64,000 nucleotides of DNA from Pseudeuparius sepicola (GCA_963920635.1 OY987301.1:57294560-57358559); one strand, 5' to 3'. Shown: positions 21,841-35,008, numbered from the stretch's first letter. Numbers and translations: made by a program. The notes: generated by a model from the letters alone, not told the origin.

Positions 21841-24228
21841 CATCTACACCCAATTTTCATATTACGAATTAAAGTATTTGAAGGGTTTTGGTTTACTACG
21901 TAGGGATGCGAGTTATGTGTTTAGCGAACACCAAAAATTCAAGTTTTATTAAGAAAAGTAGGTACCTAGGTATTCAATTTGCCCCTCACAAATTCATAAC
22001 AGAAAGTTTGTTTGCCATTGCGCTAGGGATAAACATCAGCATGAATTAATTATTTGTTAGCTATTACCTCATGTTGAATTATTAATTTAGCCCTACATCA
22101 CAAAACCGAGGGTTAAACACGCAATACAGTTCAGTGGCTTCCTTTCACTTTTTTTGAATAAAAAATATTATCAAATAAAAAACTTGTAAAACATGAAAGC
22201 AAAAAAAAATTCTTGCTTGGAAGTATAGTTACCTATTCCTGAATTGTCCCAAAGAAATTGTTACGTTACTATTTTTGGATAACTCCTACAACATTTTATA
22301 TGCCACAATATTGATAATATAGTCTTATGTGGCAACGATTTACTTAAACAAGTCTCATATTCTAATTCTTACAAAAACGTTGAAAGGGAGATGCTCTAAA
22401 ATATTTGTTTAATTTTTCTAATACAGACCGACGGACTGGGATCCGAACATCGGACAGAACGCCACTGTACTCGGCGATTTCTTCATGCTAGTCCCTGAAC
22501 GAACAACATTAAAGATGTACTTAACTAGGCAACTACCACATTTAGTAAAAACTCTACCACAAAAAGTCTATGTAAAATTATAAGCACTAGAGACATTTTT
22601 TATTTTGTTTTTTTTTTTACCGGAAAGTATATTTAACTGCACAGGTATTAGTATCTACACTCATGTCTCTATAAACGATGTCATTTGCTCATTCGATTGT
22701 CAAAATTTTGATTTAGGGTGTGTCTCTTAAAATATGTGGTATTTACAGTTAATTTTTATTTATATCAATCGAATGACCATGATATTTATTAATGTTACAA
22801 GACTACAAAAATATAGACACATAATAGACACATAATGTTTAGTCATATAACATATAGTACACGTGTCTACAACAAAACATCAAACTACTTTTTATTTAGT
22901 GCACTGACAATATGGGGGTTTGTAGGTACTTGTGAAATATTGTATCGAATCTGGGAGACTAGTACAATATATTATTTCCATCAATACTTTAGAACTCATG
23001 ATAAAATGCTGCTGTTAGAAAAAGAAAAAACACACATTTCGTTAAAAGGCAGTTACTTACATCCAGATACATATAATGTTTGTAAAGGAAAAAAGTTGCT
23101 TACAGGTATAATTGTTTATTTATCACAGTTGGAAACAATTAACAAAATAAAACAACCAAAAAAGAACTTGTGCATGAGCACTAATTTACTTAATAGTTTT
23201 TTCGAATAAAGATATTGATGTAACTTTAATTCATGCACAAATTTGTCATCTAAAAAATATTCAATCATCATTATGGACTAAATTGGTGCCTTTTTGGAAA
23301 GTATTCCGTGATTGTCGTCTTACACAATACATCACTATTGACATCAACATATCTAGATAAGGTAGCACCTTGGAGCATTGCTTTCAAAATAGCAATCTTC
23401 TGAGCAATCGTAGAATACTCCCAATTCCCTAAAGACGTTCAAAAATAAAATCTAAACTGTATGTCAGGCTCAACAAATAAATCGAAAAATCATTTATTAT
23501 TTTTGTTAACTTTCCTACGGGGCGTCTTACACCCCGATTTGGTAAGGGACGGGGACGGAGTGAGGGGGGTTGGTTCGAGGCCATTTCCATTAGTTTTTTC
23601 TAGGCACAGGGGCTCCCCGAACGGCCTAGGGCCCGACGACGATTCTTCTGAAAAGTGAAGCAGAAAAACCGATTTTTGAAAAGTTTGATAACTTTTTTTA
23701 AAAGAGAGGAGCCATGTATTTATTATCTCTTAAATACCTACATGTGCTAAAATGTCGCTTCATATATAAACAACTTTTTTTAAGTTATTATTGTGTTCTC
23801 CTCTCTTTTTGACAATATAATGATGACTTGATGAGTTAATGATGAAGATAATATATTTAAGAACATGAACTCTTTTGTTTTACTCTTCTCGCTCCATCTC
23901 CCTGCCAAACACCTGTCAAAAATTTAACTACTTGGTAAATCAACAAATTTCAACAAAACTTCTAATGGGTTTTACACAACTTACATTGAATTGTAAATAA
24001 TTCTAATCAAACAAGCACAAAAATACTGTCCTAAGAATACATTAGAAGCATTTAATTTTAATTCAGCAATTAGTTTATCGTATTTGTTTTGTAATTTATA
24101 CAGTATTTATTTAGTACACCGTTTACCTTGTATTTAATATAATCGGGGTCTCTCCCTGTGATGTCAAAATTGCTAGAAGAACTACCTAAGAGATACTATT
24201 GATATTAAAGCGTATATAAAATAGGACT
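21841..24228. other. intergenic DNA, unrecognised ORF at 22835-23209
   Basis: A plus-strand frame at 22835-23209 (124 codons) starts MFSHITYSTRVYNKTSNYFL and has no recognisable domain. Its composition is like the AT-rich surroundings, so chance is plausible. A B-box-like 'GTTCGGATCCC' lies on the minus strand near 22446. A GC-rich patch lies at 23515-23640. Confidence 0.35.
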
Positions 24229-24235
24229 ATTTAAT

Positions 24236-24414
24236 CGTTGACTGACGTATTAATAAAGACGCTCACGGCTGTCACGTCTCTCACTTCTTTGGCTCACCAT
24301 ACGCTTTCCGGAAACAAAATACAATGCAAAATACATTGCTGACCAGAGGCGCCATCTACTTTTCAGAATATGAAGCTACAGCCGTGTGAAGTCTTATTAA
24401 TACGTCAGTCAACG
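24236..24414. mobile_element. 179-bp MITE, copy 1, with 7-bp target duplication
   Basis: The termini are CGTTGACTGACGTATTAATA and its complement. ATTTAAT occurs at both 24229-24235 and 24415-24421. A relative at 35472-35652 has the same termini and its own 7-bp duplication. The interior includes 'CACGGCTGTCACG' and 'GGCTCACCAT'. Confidence 0.88.
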
Positions 24415-25437
24415 ATTTAATGTTATTTCATTCATGTCATAATCAGTAAGATCTAACGTTTTAATTCACAGTAGACTTATATTCGGTGAATATAAGGACA
24501 ATATTATTTATTTCTTATACACTTAAGCAATTGTAAAAATTGATCTATATAATCTTTCCTCAGTTTGCCAATTTCTTCAAGTCTCACCCTAAATTATAGT
24601 CTATCCAGCGGTAGTAGATATAAACAAAGTCACATGACCGCATTGCGATCGATTACCAGGGTCAGACTAATATGAGATTCCAAGTGGCTTGTAATTCTGA
24701 ACTAATTCGTTTAGAAGTTCTAAAAATTGTGTTTTTACCTTTCGTGGATCTTTACAAATTTCCTTAAACTAAGTAGCAAAATAAATTTACAGAATATACT
24801 GCTCGCGACCCGATCTAAAATATGCACGAAACTCGACTGAGGGAAGAGCCGGCCCTGCATTCCGCTCGCCGCCTAAACACTTGAGATTTTACGACGGACA
24901 CACCAGTAAGAGAATAGGTCACGTGGAGGCCAATGTTCTAATTCACTGCCTCTGTAACTTGTATATAGTATAGTGTGTCCAAACTGAAAATTAGGTAAAC
25001 ATTTCAGAAAACAGGAAAACTTGTTTTAAATTAGAGAAAATATTTTTTGTTGAAAATTTTAAGGTGGAAATGATTGTCTTTGTGCAATGAAATTTTATTT
25101 TTGCTTTGGAGAAATTACGTATAGACCAGGCGCTATGTATTTTGAAAAGGAAATGGTTACTGGAATTCTGGAATTTGTTTAATCGCTTCAGGAGACCGTT
25201 TCAGGAGAGGGAAAATTGAGAGTAACAAGACGTCAACAAATTACTTCCCCTGTTTACACATTTCTGAACGTTGCAAGGTGAATGTGGGGTGATATGTCTA
25301 ACCTCAATTCAATCCATTAATTATGGACTCGGCTACTAGACCCTTCATCCAGTTCGGAGGACCACCGCCGATGTTACGCGGTTACGCCGACCTTCTTCTG
25401 CACCTTATAAGAACCGTCTGGCTTTACACCTGTTAGA

Positions 25438-26602
25438 TTATTTATTAATTAAATTAACAAGATTAGCAAGACAAGAAATGAAATTCATTCTTGTCTTGCC
25501 CGACTCTTGCTGGAAAAAATCTTGTCTTGAGAGCAAGACTTCTTACAACTTCTTGTTCTTGCATTTTTTGTTTATTGACGTCATCGCAGCAAGAGTCTTG
25601 CTACCAAGAGTCTTGCTACCAAGACTCTGGTTAGCAAGACTCTTGCATTATTTATTTCATGTAAAGCTTGTCGAGACAAGTTGGCGCAGCGCTGCCGAGT
25701 CGCAGTGCGGCGGGTCAATGATTTATTTTTTTAAATTATTGACATATATATTTTTTATTTGTATTTTTTTTGTGTTTTAGTAATAATTTTGTTTTACTGT
25801 TTTCATGATTTTCAATTCGAAATAGTCGAACACTTTCCTTTCTGTTAAAGCTGTTAAAGTTACTTTGATGTGGCTTTCGATATGTGTAAACAAAAACCGC
25901 GAAACCCACTCTCCCAAAATGACCCGAACCACACTATGCCACAGCCACACTAATATGAAACGAAACAAAGCATTAGAAAGTCCAATAGACCCGAGAAACA
26001 GCTAGTCTATATAGGCATTTATTTGAGTATTTTAGCAAAAATACAGTTAAAGCAAACTTTTAAAAAATAAATTAATCCACTGTAGTGAATAAATTGAAGA
26101 GTGCATACCCTATTAATTTGTTGAATTTAAAAGAATTAAAATTAAAATGATTTTGTTTCTAGCGAGTTGGGAAGTATGCATTACAGGCAACGAAAGCTGT
26201 AATGCCTGGATGAAAACGTGGATTAGTATTACTGACCTACTATGAATATTATAAATAAAATATATTTACTAAATAATATACTAGTATTTATATAGACACA
26301 GTAATTTCTTAAATAACCATTTTTATTTATGCTTATTTTTTAAAAAATCAATATTATCACCTACATTAATTATTTATCTTATTCAAGTTATACAGAAATT
26401 AAAATTACAGATACCTAGTGATTTTTGCAAGATTTCTTGCTTTTAGCAAGATTTCTTGCAAAATTGCAAGAGTCTTGCAGAATGATTTCTTGTCTTGTCT
26501 TGCAAAGCAAGACAAGAAATTTAAAAGAGTCTTGTCTTGTTCTTGCAGCAAGAACAAGACAAGAACAAGAAATTTGCAAGAGTCTTGTGAAACACTAGAC
26601 CG
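25438..26602. mobile_element. decayed hAT-like element with CAAGACAAGA subterminal arrays
   Basis: Dense clusters of CTTGTCTTGC/GCAAGACAAG motifs lie at about 25465-25680 and 26430-26590. They are the same motif clusters that sit just inside the ends of the hAT element at 35017-36084. The right end 'TCTTGTGAAACACTA' is hAT-like. The left terminus and target duplication could not be matched, so boundaries are approximate. Confidence 0.5.
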
Positions 26603-26609
26603 GTCACCG

Positions 26610-27560
26610 ACAACCTACCGCCTAGGCAGGCGCAGGAAGACTTTAAAATGCATCTGAAAGTCTGAACTGAATTGAACTGTTCGTTCATTGTTCCGTGGTT
26701 TCAAATTGTATTCTCACATTTGTTAGTCTCGAGTAATCACGGCACGAGACGCACTTTTTGCCTTGTATTTGTGTACCTCACTTGTAATTCCTTCGTTACC
26801 CCTGCTCTTGGGTGCGGCGCCCAAATCAAGTTTTCAATATCTCTCGAAATATAAACTTTTTGGGAAAATTACTAGTTAAAAATGTTAACTTTTGCCTACC
26901 TAATGTTAACAGTTTCGGATATAAAGTCACATTTCGACACTTCTGCGCAAGTACGCAAAAAGTGTTTTTCCTTGCAAAATCTACTGTTCCGATGCGATAA
27001 GTACGTATTGACACTCAATATATTATTTGAATATTTAGTTTGAGTGAATGCTCATTTCCGCATCACCTTGAGGTATATAATTAGCATTTTAGTGGTAGGT
27101 ATCACCTATAAATGGGGGAGGGCTAAACATGAAAGGAGCCCCAGTTGTTGTAAACCACATTTTTTGAATAAAGTATAGAAAATTCGACGATGAAGGCTGA
27201 TTTTGCTCGTCTTCCATAACAGCAGAGTCCCCACTCTCGCTGTTTTCTTCTGAATTCCTTATGGTATAAACTCCGTTGTATATCTGTTTTCATCATAATC
27301 TTCATCCTCTTCGATATCGTGGGTGCTCTTACAAGATTGCCCCAGTTAGTTACCTATATAGTTCAGACTGTAGGGCAACAAAGGCCCACTTTTTTGTAAC
27401 CGAAATCTGTCTTGCAACCTTTTCCCACTCTGGCTGCAGCGACAAATCAGTATTTCTTTTGAAATTTAACAAAAAAACACAGTTTTTCCCCAATATCTCT
27501 AAAACTATTATTTATTATTACTAAAACTAAATACCTAATAATTACTATTGTACAATACAA
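26610..27560. other. intergenic DNA, no gene seen
   Basis: Several short overlapping frames on both strands show no family features. Confidence 0.4.
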
Positions 27561-28650
27561 TGTGCAGTACCCAACGTCCCAGTATTACAGCTTCAACACG
27601 AAAACTCAAAATAAAATTTTGAAAAGGGGTTCTTAAATTGGACATACTATGACCGAAGATTAGCTTTTTTGATGTTTGGGAAAATGGCCGCTGCGACATC
27701 ATCGATAATATTTTCCAAGAAACATACCATTTTTCCCTATATATTGAAAGTACTTAGCATTCTCAATAACTTTTGTAGAAAAATATTTTCTGTATCTTTT
27801 ATTGATCAAAATCTACAGGGTCAAATATGTAAAAAAACATGGAATGTTTTCTAATAATTTTCCAAAATCTAGCTAGCCATGGAAACAATTGACATACACA
27901 AATTATTTAAAAGTATGTAAGGGTGCAATATTAAAAAAATGTAACAAATAATAATAGCAAACAAGTTAGTAACAAGCACAATCACGGAATAAATAGCTTC
28001 ACAACAGAAGCGTCCATACAGGCATGTGTCAAAAGGATCCTCGCTTTGACACGAAATATCTTCTAAAGGGATAAACATTGTGCATTTTATTTGATTTTAC
28101 ATTAATCCACATTGCAAAGAGATTGTATTAGGACCAAATTTATGTATAAGGTATTGGTTATTTTTCTGTAAATTGAAATGGAGGTTCGCTTATTTTTGAC
28201 ATGTCTTTATGGACGCTTCTTTTGTGAAGCTATTTATTCTGTGGCACAATTAAACAATTAAAAAAATATTATTTAATACAAGTCACCCCAACATACTCTT
28301 AAATAATTTCTGAATATCAATTGTTTCCATGGCTAGCTAGATTTCGAAAAAGATTAGAAAAAAATTTCATGTTTTTTACATATTTGACCCTGTAGATTTT
28401 TAACAATGAAAGATACAGAAAATATTTTTCTACAAAAGTTGTTGAGAATGATAAGGACTTTCAATAAAGAAGAAATTTTGAGAATGATAAGGACTTTCAA
28501 TAAAGAAGAAATTTTCGCAAAAATAAAAAAAGCTAATTCATAATCATAATTGAATCTTAGTAGGTATGTCCCATTTAAGAACACCTTTTCGAAATTTTAT
28601 TTTGAGTTTTCGTGTTCCCGCTGTTGGCCTGGCACGTCGAGTTTCGCTCA
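27560..28650. mobile_element. inverted-repeat element, arms ~300 bp
   Basis: The left arm (about 27595-27910) and right arm (about 28310-28610) are reverse complements with scattered changes. They share 'GAAAACTCAAAATAAAATTT', 'AAAATCTACAGGGTCAAATA' and 'CTAGCTAGCCATGGAAACAA'. The right side reaches 'CACCCTGTAC' near 28650, a mariner-like end. No coding sequence. A 36-bp tandem duplication interrupts the right arm. Confidence 0.65.
28442..28513 (+). repeat. 36-bp tandem duplication
   Basis: The unit starting TTGAGAATGATAAGGACTTT occurs twice, head to tail and exact. It lies in only one arm of the inverted-repeat element, so it arose after that element formed. Confidence 0.9.
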
Positions 28651-28964
28651 CCCTGTACAAAGTGCAATGTAGAATACAAAATACACAAGTCACAATACAT
28701 AATTCAAAATAGACAATATACAATACCTCAAAGTAACCTGTGATTCATTACAGCTGCCATGCAAACAACATATTAAACGAACTCCACGTGAACCAAAATG
28801 GTGTATGGGGCAAGTTCTTTGCTTCTCAATCTGATAGCCCGGGTTCAAAACCTAACCATTCCTCAATTTATTCTTGTGACTATGGGTAGATAATATTGAA
28901 CTTTAGAGTAATAAGAAATTAAAAATAAACATGAAATAAACACATTTTAATTTAAAAACACATT

Positions 28965-29186
28965 TTAAGAAACATTACAAAAATTGCACATTTTTCGAAC
29001 AGAATTAAAAACATTGTCAAGAACATGAGGATTGGCATTTATTTCATTGATTTTCTCCTGTAGTTGATCGAAGTTGTTTATACGAACTTGGAAAATAATA
29101 TTCTTTAAGTACGGCCTCAAAAAGAAATGGCAAGGTGTTATGTCGCAAGATCTGGGAGGAAATTCGTGTTCCAACTTTAGTCTCAC
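28965..29186 (-). pseudogene. mariner-type transposase C-terminal fragment
   Basis: The minus-strand frame contains 'EFPPRSCDITPCHFFLRPYLK...', then 'NFDQLQEKINEINANPHVLDN' and 'VRKMCNFCNVS'. It aligns with the 'PPRSPD.TPCDFFLWGYLK' block and the downstream helices of mariner-type transposases. Substitutions in the conserved block (RSCD, HFFLRP) and the missing N-terminus mark it as dead. No flanking TIRs were found. Confidence 0.75.
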
Positions 29187-29189
29187 CTG

Positions 29190-30184
29190 CAGTGTATGCT
29201 CTATAAGACTAGCTCGTTAAAAATAAACTCTGCTAGTTCCTTGATCGTCAAGTTGATTTATAAAGGTGTAATAATTTCTTATACCTTTAAGCAGTTAGTG
29301 TCATACTGAAGAAAAGTGGATCGACTATTCTTCTTCAGCCAACAGCACGTTAAACAACAACTTTGTGGAGATGAAGAGAGGTTTCGACAAAAAAGTTTCC
29401 TGGCGGACATTTTCCTTGAGCTCCTCCATTCGCATACTGTCGGTCGGCCGCTCCCCTTCTTTCATTTCACCTCCCGGTTTTTCGAAAAAACTGCACAATA
29501 CAACGAAGAGAACATTTAAACGTGTTGTGCCCAACGTTATTGTGGTCCCCAAGAAACTGTTCTTGAAATTCCTGATAGCAGTCTTCCAGAGAATACGTTC
29601 ACTGTCCGTATACTTTACGTTCGTTTCTAAAATATGATTCGACCATAAATGTTTTTTGTTCTTGTGAAACACCATTTTAACGCAGGATATTTCAAACAAT
29701 GAAATACTCGTGTGATTCTCATTACCACTTTTTACTTTGACAGTTACGGCATCGAAACTAGTTAAACTTCCAAGTTTAAAAGCGTTTTTCCCATACTTTT
29801 GCAAAAGTTTATTTGCAAAACGGTTAATATTAGGCAAAACGTGCTAAGAACCTTACCTGTGGATCATTTAATGGGGATTGATTATTGATAACTGATATAC
29901 AGCTGATATTTTAGGATATATTCCTGAAAAACTTAATTTCGGCGCCACTTTGTCAATATGGCTAGCGGCGTATTCCATTAAAGCGATAAAGAAAATTTCA
30001 GATTTCCAGACTTTATTTTCTTATTGGACGCTTGGCCTCTAGAATGTATTATTTCTTTTATGTAATTTAAACTTAATTTAGGATAGTACGACATGATTTA
30101 CAAGGTTGTCTCCACCATGATAATTGGATTTTAGCTATACCAACGTTTTTAAGGCAATAATAATTATTATAAAAGGTACTGTCG
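29190..30184. other. no firm gene; orphan 170-codon frame on the minus strand (29325-29837)
   Basis: The longest frame, minus 29325-29837, starts MPNINRFANKLLQKYGKNAF and has a Lys/Glu-rich C-terminal half. I recognise no domain. A good splice donor (CAG|GTAAGG) lies just upstream of the ATG on the same strand near 29855, which would place the frame inside an intron of some transcript. It may be chance. Confidence 0.3.
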
Positions 30185-30474
30185 TTAACCCTGGAATGCT
30201 ATTGTACGTAAAATTTACGTACGGTTGAATTCCTAAGCCCGTAATTTCTGTCTCGCTCACGCCCCCCACCCCAGCCGCCAGCAGCGCTTCGAGTGGTCTA
30301 TCGCCAATATAACACGCGTAAATTAGTCTGCATTAAGTATCCTTAACGCGTGGTTATACTCGATGTTTTGAAAGCCGACACGTAAATTTTACGTAGCAAT
30401 AATATTACGCGTATTATAGTTAGTACGTAATTTTGACGTGGTAATAGTATTAAGGAGGATTAGATTACCAAAAA

Positions 30475-32365
30475 ATGTCTCATAAAGGGTTAACCGATAA
30501 AGAATTGGAAGAACTTTTGTGCCAGAGTAGTGATAGTGAAACCGAAGATCATATCGAAATTGAAGATGAAGTCAGTAGTGACTCTGACGACAGAGTGGCC
30601 GATCCTGATTTTGCCCCTGACCAGAACGACATTGAGGAAGCATTTGAGAATAATCTGTACTACCCGTATCTCTAAAAAACTGAAGCGTTCTGAACTTTCC
30701 CAAGCTGGATCATCTGCGCCAAGTACTTCGGTAAGAATTTTTTCATTATATTTCTAATATATTTTCTATCCAAATAAGTTTATTTTAGGATACTTCAGTA
30801 ACGTCTGATGAAGTGGTTTCGGATTGTATAGTGGTCCCGGAGGCTGATACTTTACTTGGAAAAAATGGTTATGTGTGGAAAACTCAAGCTAGGAAAGGAG
30901 GCAAAACACCATCCATAAATATTGTTCATATCTTGCCAGGACCAATACGAGAAGCTAAGGAACTCTTACAACCTGTGAGTAATTTTCAGTTCTTCCTTCC
31001 CGATCCGCTTTTAAACAAAATAGTATTTCACACCAATCAAGAAATCAACAGAAGGAATATAAAGTAAAAAGTGGCATCACAAGCTATGTCAGAAACAAAG
31101 TTGGTAGAACTAAAATCACTGTTGGGCCTTTACATACTCGCTGCTGCTTTGAATGATAATAACTTTACAACAAAAATTATGTTTGATTCATCATATTCTG
31201 GTACACGTTACAAGTCAACAATGAGTAAGGGTCGTTTTGAATTTCTAACAGCATGTCTTTGATTTGATGATAAAGCTACACGGAATGAAAGAAGAGCTGA
31301 ATCTGTGTTTGCACCAATATCAGAAATTTGGGACGACTTCATTGAGATCTGTAAAAAAAGTTATAAGCCCGGCACATATGTAACTATAGATGAGCAATTA
31401 GTAGGGTTTAGAGGAAAATGTCCATTTAGAATGTATGTTCCCAATAAACCCGCCAAGTATGGTCTGAAAATTGTGTTGCTTTGTGATGAAGCGGCAAAAT
31501 ATTTGATTAATGCAAGTCCATATTCGGGTAAATCCACTAATACAAATGGAAAGCCTTTGGCCGATTATTTTGTTGAGCAACTTACTGCCCCCATTCATGG
31601 AACATAACCATGGATAATTGGTTTACTTCTGTGCCGTTAGTGGATCGGTTTGTGGCAAAACCATATAATCTTTCAATGGTTGGTACCATTCGAAAGAATA
31701 AACCGCATCTCCCTCCACAAATTATAGAAAATGAAAAAGATCGCAATGTTGGTACATCAATTTTTGTTTATAGCGACAAAAGTACTTTAATTTCTTACAA
31801 ACCAAAGAATAATAAAATAGTAAATCTAATATCCAGTATGCACATAATAGATGGAAGAATTAAACCTGATACCAAAAAGCCCTATATAATAGAAACTTAT
31901 AACTCAACTAAAGGAGCAGTTGATACTTTCGACCAAATGTGCCAAAACATGTGTGCCAACCGTAAAACCAGAAGGTGGCCATTGTGTATTTTTTTTAACA
32001 TGATCAACATGGCATGCATGAACTCTTTTGTGATATATTCTCACAATGTGATTTCTAAAGGTGGAAAACCCTTGTCTAGACAAGCCTATATGCTGGAACT
32101 TCATAAAGAACTGTGTAAACCACAGCAAATGTTTCGCTCACAAAATACACCTAATATGAGTCGCAATTTAAAGAGAACTATTGCAGATGTATTGGAACAA
32201 GAAGAACCTGAAGAGCATATTACTGAAGATAATCAAAAAGGAAAACGAAAATATTGTTCCACTTGTCCTTCAGCCAAGAAACGTATGACAGTTACCTATT
32301 GTCCCAAATGCAAAAAACCCATTTGTGGGGAATATCAGGTCAAAATATGTAAAGAATGTTTGTAG
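30475..32365 (+). pseudogene. piggyBac transposase, inactivated, one intron
   Basis: The start codon at 30475 opens a Ser/Asp/Glu-rich N-terminus ('CQSSDSETEDHIEIEDEVSS'). A frameshift follows near 30660. A 58-nt GT-AG intron (30731-30788) then joins two frames in phase 0. The DDD catalytic residues are all present: 'YVTIDEQLVGFRG' (about 31377), 'TMDNWFTS' (about 31607) and 'GAVDTFDQM' (about 31914). A C-terminal cysteine-rich finger ('KYCSTCPSAKKR', 'YCPKCKKPICGEY', 'CKECL') binds the element ends in this family. Breaks: the frameshift near 30660, an in-frame TAA at 31065-31067, an in-frame TGA at 31260-31262, and a small deletion with frameshift near 31600. The last 251 codons (31610-32365) are intact. 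Confidence 0.95.
30731..30788 (+). other. 58-nt intron in the piggyBac transposase
   Basis: 'TCG|GTAAGA' donor, T-rich tract and 'TTTTAG|GAT' acceptor. The frame before (codon ending at 30730) and after (codon starting at 30789) match only if these 58 nt are removed. That supports a real intron rather than a deletion. Confidence 0.8.
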
Positions 32366-32529
32366 TTATGTTTTAAGGTATTTCTTTTTTTGTATTTTTA
32401 ATGTCTAAATAAACAATTTCCCGTAGACGCTTTTTATTTTCGTTTGAAGCTTGTATTTTTAAATGTACGTAAATTTTACGTACAATAGTATTATGCGCCT
32501 AGTTAATAGCAATAGTATTCCAGGGTTAA

Positions 32530-35008
32530 GTTCATAACATATTTGACTTTCAAAAAGTTGCACAGTGTGTTTCTAAATTATGGTGCCAAATTATAATATA
32601 GCAGGTGGGAAAGACAGTTCCTAAAAACATGGGTGCAAAAATGCTATTAATTTAAAAAAAGTGGTAGACTGGATGCGAGTATAAAGCGCAATAAAATGTT
32701 CGAGTAGTAGTTGAAGGCAGGACGCCCCCTTTTCAAAAATAATTTCTACGCCCATATGGTTTATTTGAGAAATCACCAGAATTCCAGAATTTGCTTATTC
32801 ACTTATCCAGAAAAAAACGCCTGCTGTCGAGTTGCATGCAAACTATTTGATTTGCAGCAAACAAACAAATTCAAATTGTCGCTCGGAAAAAGTGACAACT
32901 TCGGAATTGGGTTTAACATGGACCAACACTGTATTAGGCCCGAGCATGACATTATAATTTCATTATTGTTTGCGGTCTGTAATGGCGCTAGTAGACGCCG
33001 CAACGCCCACGAAAATTGTACGAGACACTCTTTCGCTTAGAAATAGGTAGGTATTACAAATTAAAAAAATAAACCGATTTTCTTTCTAAAGCCATTGGCG
33101 TAGAAATTAAGTTTAAAAAGGGGCGCTCAGTTATCCTCATGGTGAATCCAAATGGACACTTCTTGTGGTCCTAGAACCTATTACTACTACTATTACTACT
33201 TACTACATACCGAGTAGATATCTCTGTTCGGTACAGAGATAAAAAAATCAAATATGAAAATAATTATTGCCTTCTTAAAAAATGCTCTCTATCTCGAAAA
33301 CTAACGACTTATGCATTCTTGTTCATATTAGCAACTTTTTGTTTTAGAATGACCTTATACAAATTATCGAAACTTATCTACAAAAACCGAGGACACCCTG
33401 TATGTATATAAGTATGTCATTCTCTGTGCGGTCAGTATTTCGTATCGTATGCACATATTATTAGGTGAATTATTACAGAAGATTTCTTTTGGAATTACGG
33501 GATGATCGGTTCAACCATAGTTGAAGAAGCGACGTTTCTAGATATTATTATTTTTGGAAAATTGTTCTTCTTGTCAAATATGTCAAATGGAGCCCAACTT
33601 TAAACGGCAATTAATCCAATAGTTCACTGTGGATCTTATTTCTCAGTTTTAAATTAATCTAGAATAAATGAAGAACGCAACCAAACGGGTGTGTACATAA
33701 AAATTTGGCTCCATTTGACATATTTGACAAGATCGACTCTCTGTATTCTTGTCTCCTCTGTGCCAAAAGGTAACAAAATGGAATCTTGTGAGATTTTTAG
33801 ACTGGCTTTTTCTCTGGCTTTTACTTGAGAAATAAAACTTGTCAAATTAAAGGGAGGTATAAATAGTTATTTATCTACGAAGGCACCGAAGTTCAACTTT
33901 TTACTCATGTGAGAAGGATCACCCGTCCATGAAACGATTGAGCGCGGCATTGCTTCACTTCGATGATCGCTCTACATAGTAATAATTGTAATTGTAATTT
34001 AACATCTCTTTATTACTTATTACATTTAAGGGTGTGGGTATACTCTAGGTCAAGTATGACGAGAATAATATATATAGATAGATGTTCAAACCTACTAAAA
34101 TATTTATACTGAATGATTGCGCTGATCTAGGTGTATAATGTGTACTAAAAGTTAAATGGGCCTTTAGTGGCTCCGCGTCTAACGTTTGATGATAACAAAT
34201 CGTACAATAATGGGCTACTTCAGTGCCGATATCTGAGCTTTTAGTGACGATTTTGAGACACTTCAGTGCCAATTTCAGAAAACGCATTTTATTTTTTTAC
34301 AATGGTGTTTTTGACAATAAACCACCTTTTAATTATTTGTTTGCTATTTAATGCTAATAATTTTATTACATTTTATAACCCGCATCTGGTGTACCAGTTT
34401 AGTTTGTCGTTTCTGAGATATAATTAAAATTTAAATTTTAACTCCCTGTTACCTTTCTAATACGCATTTTGGGACGTGTAAGAAATTTCTTATCTAAAAT
34501 GACATTTCCCACATACCTACTTATTAATTTTGCACCATAATTTAGACACACCCTGTATAATTATGTAGGTACCTACTACTTTTGTATTTTTTACAGTTTT
34601 TTCTTTGTAAATAGGAATATCTACTTAGATACCTAATATAAATACCCAAATCTTAACTACCTTCATTCTTTGACCAAGGTAGGTATTTAGTTTCTTCCAT
34701 ATATCTAGCAAGCCATAAACTAAAACAACACCGAAAACTGAGCATTTCTTTCCCAATAAGTAGCTGCAATAGCGTTCCGCGTATAGCTGCAATAGTGTTC
34801 CGCGTTTGAGTTATCACGAGGAGAAATTTTTTTAATTTTTACTTTTGAGAGAAAATATTATGCTTCCTAAATAATTTTTCCTGCAAAGTAAATAAGAATG
34901 GCATAAAATCGTTTCGCCACAAATGTTAAGGCTGCCCAGCTAAGACGTCACTCGCGATTTTGTAGCAGTTTCCAACGTAAATTTATAGTTCGAACACTAT
35001 AACAGATG
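32530..35008. other. intergenic DNA with repeat fragments, no gene seen
   Basis: 32920-32970 shares 'GACCAACACT..ATTA' and 'CCCGAGCATGAC' with 50910-50990. 34080-34290 shares 'GATGTTCAAACC' and 'TTATACTGAA.GATTGCG' with 47078-47160. Isolated 'ACACCCTGTAT' ends lie near 33400 and 34548. The plus-strand frame at 32711-33040 (109 codons) overlaps one of these repeats and is not recognised. Confidence 0.45.

Larger units (their letters stand above)
30189..32525 (+). mobile_element. piggyBac element with TTAA duplication, complete ends
   Basis: The ends read CCCTGGAATGCTATTG and, in complement, CCCTGGAATACTATTG (one mismatch in 16). They are flanked by TTAA at 30185-30188 and 32526-32529. Sub-terminal inverted repeats 'GTACGTAAAATTTACGTAC' (from about 30204) and 'GTACGTAAATTTTACGTAC' (from about 32464) are palindromic, and related copies occur near 30380. 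piggyBac excises precisely and inserts at TTAA. The element is full length (2337 bp) but its transposase gene is broken. Confidence 0.96.

Noticed and set aside
22428..22500. tRNA on the minus strand
   Set aside because: B-box-like 'GTTCGGATCCC' is present, but I could not fold a cloverleaf.
28815..28860. tRNA-like 'CCCGGGTTCAAAACC' B box
   Set aside because: Only a B-box match; no A box, cloverleaf or terminator could be fitted convincingly.
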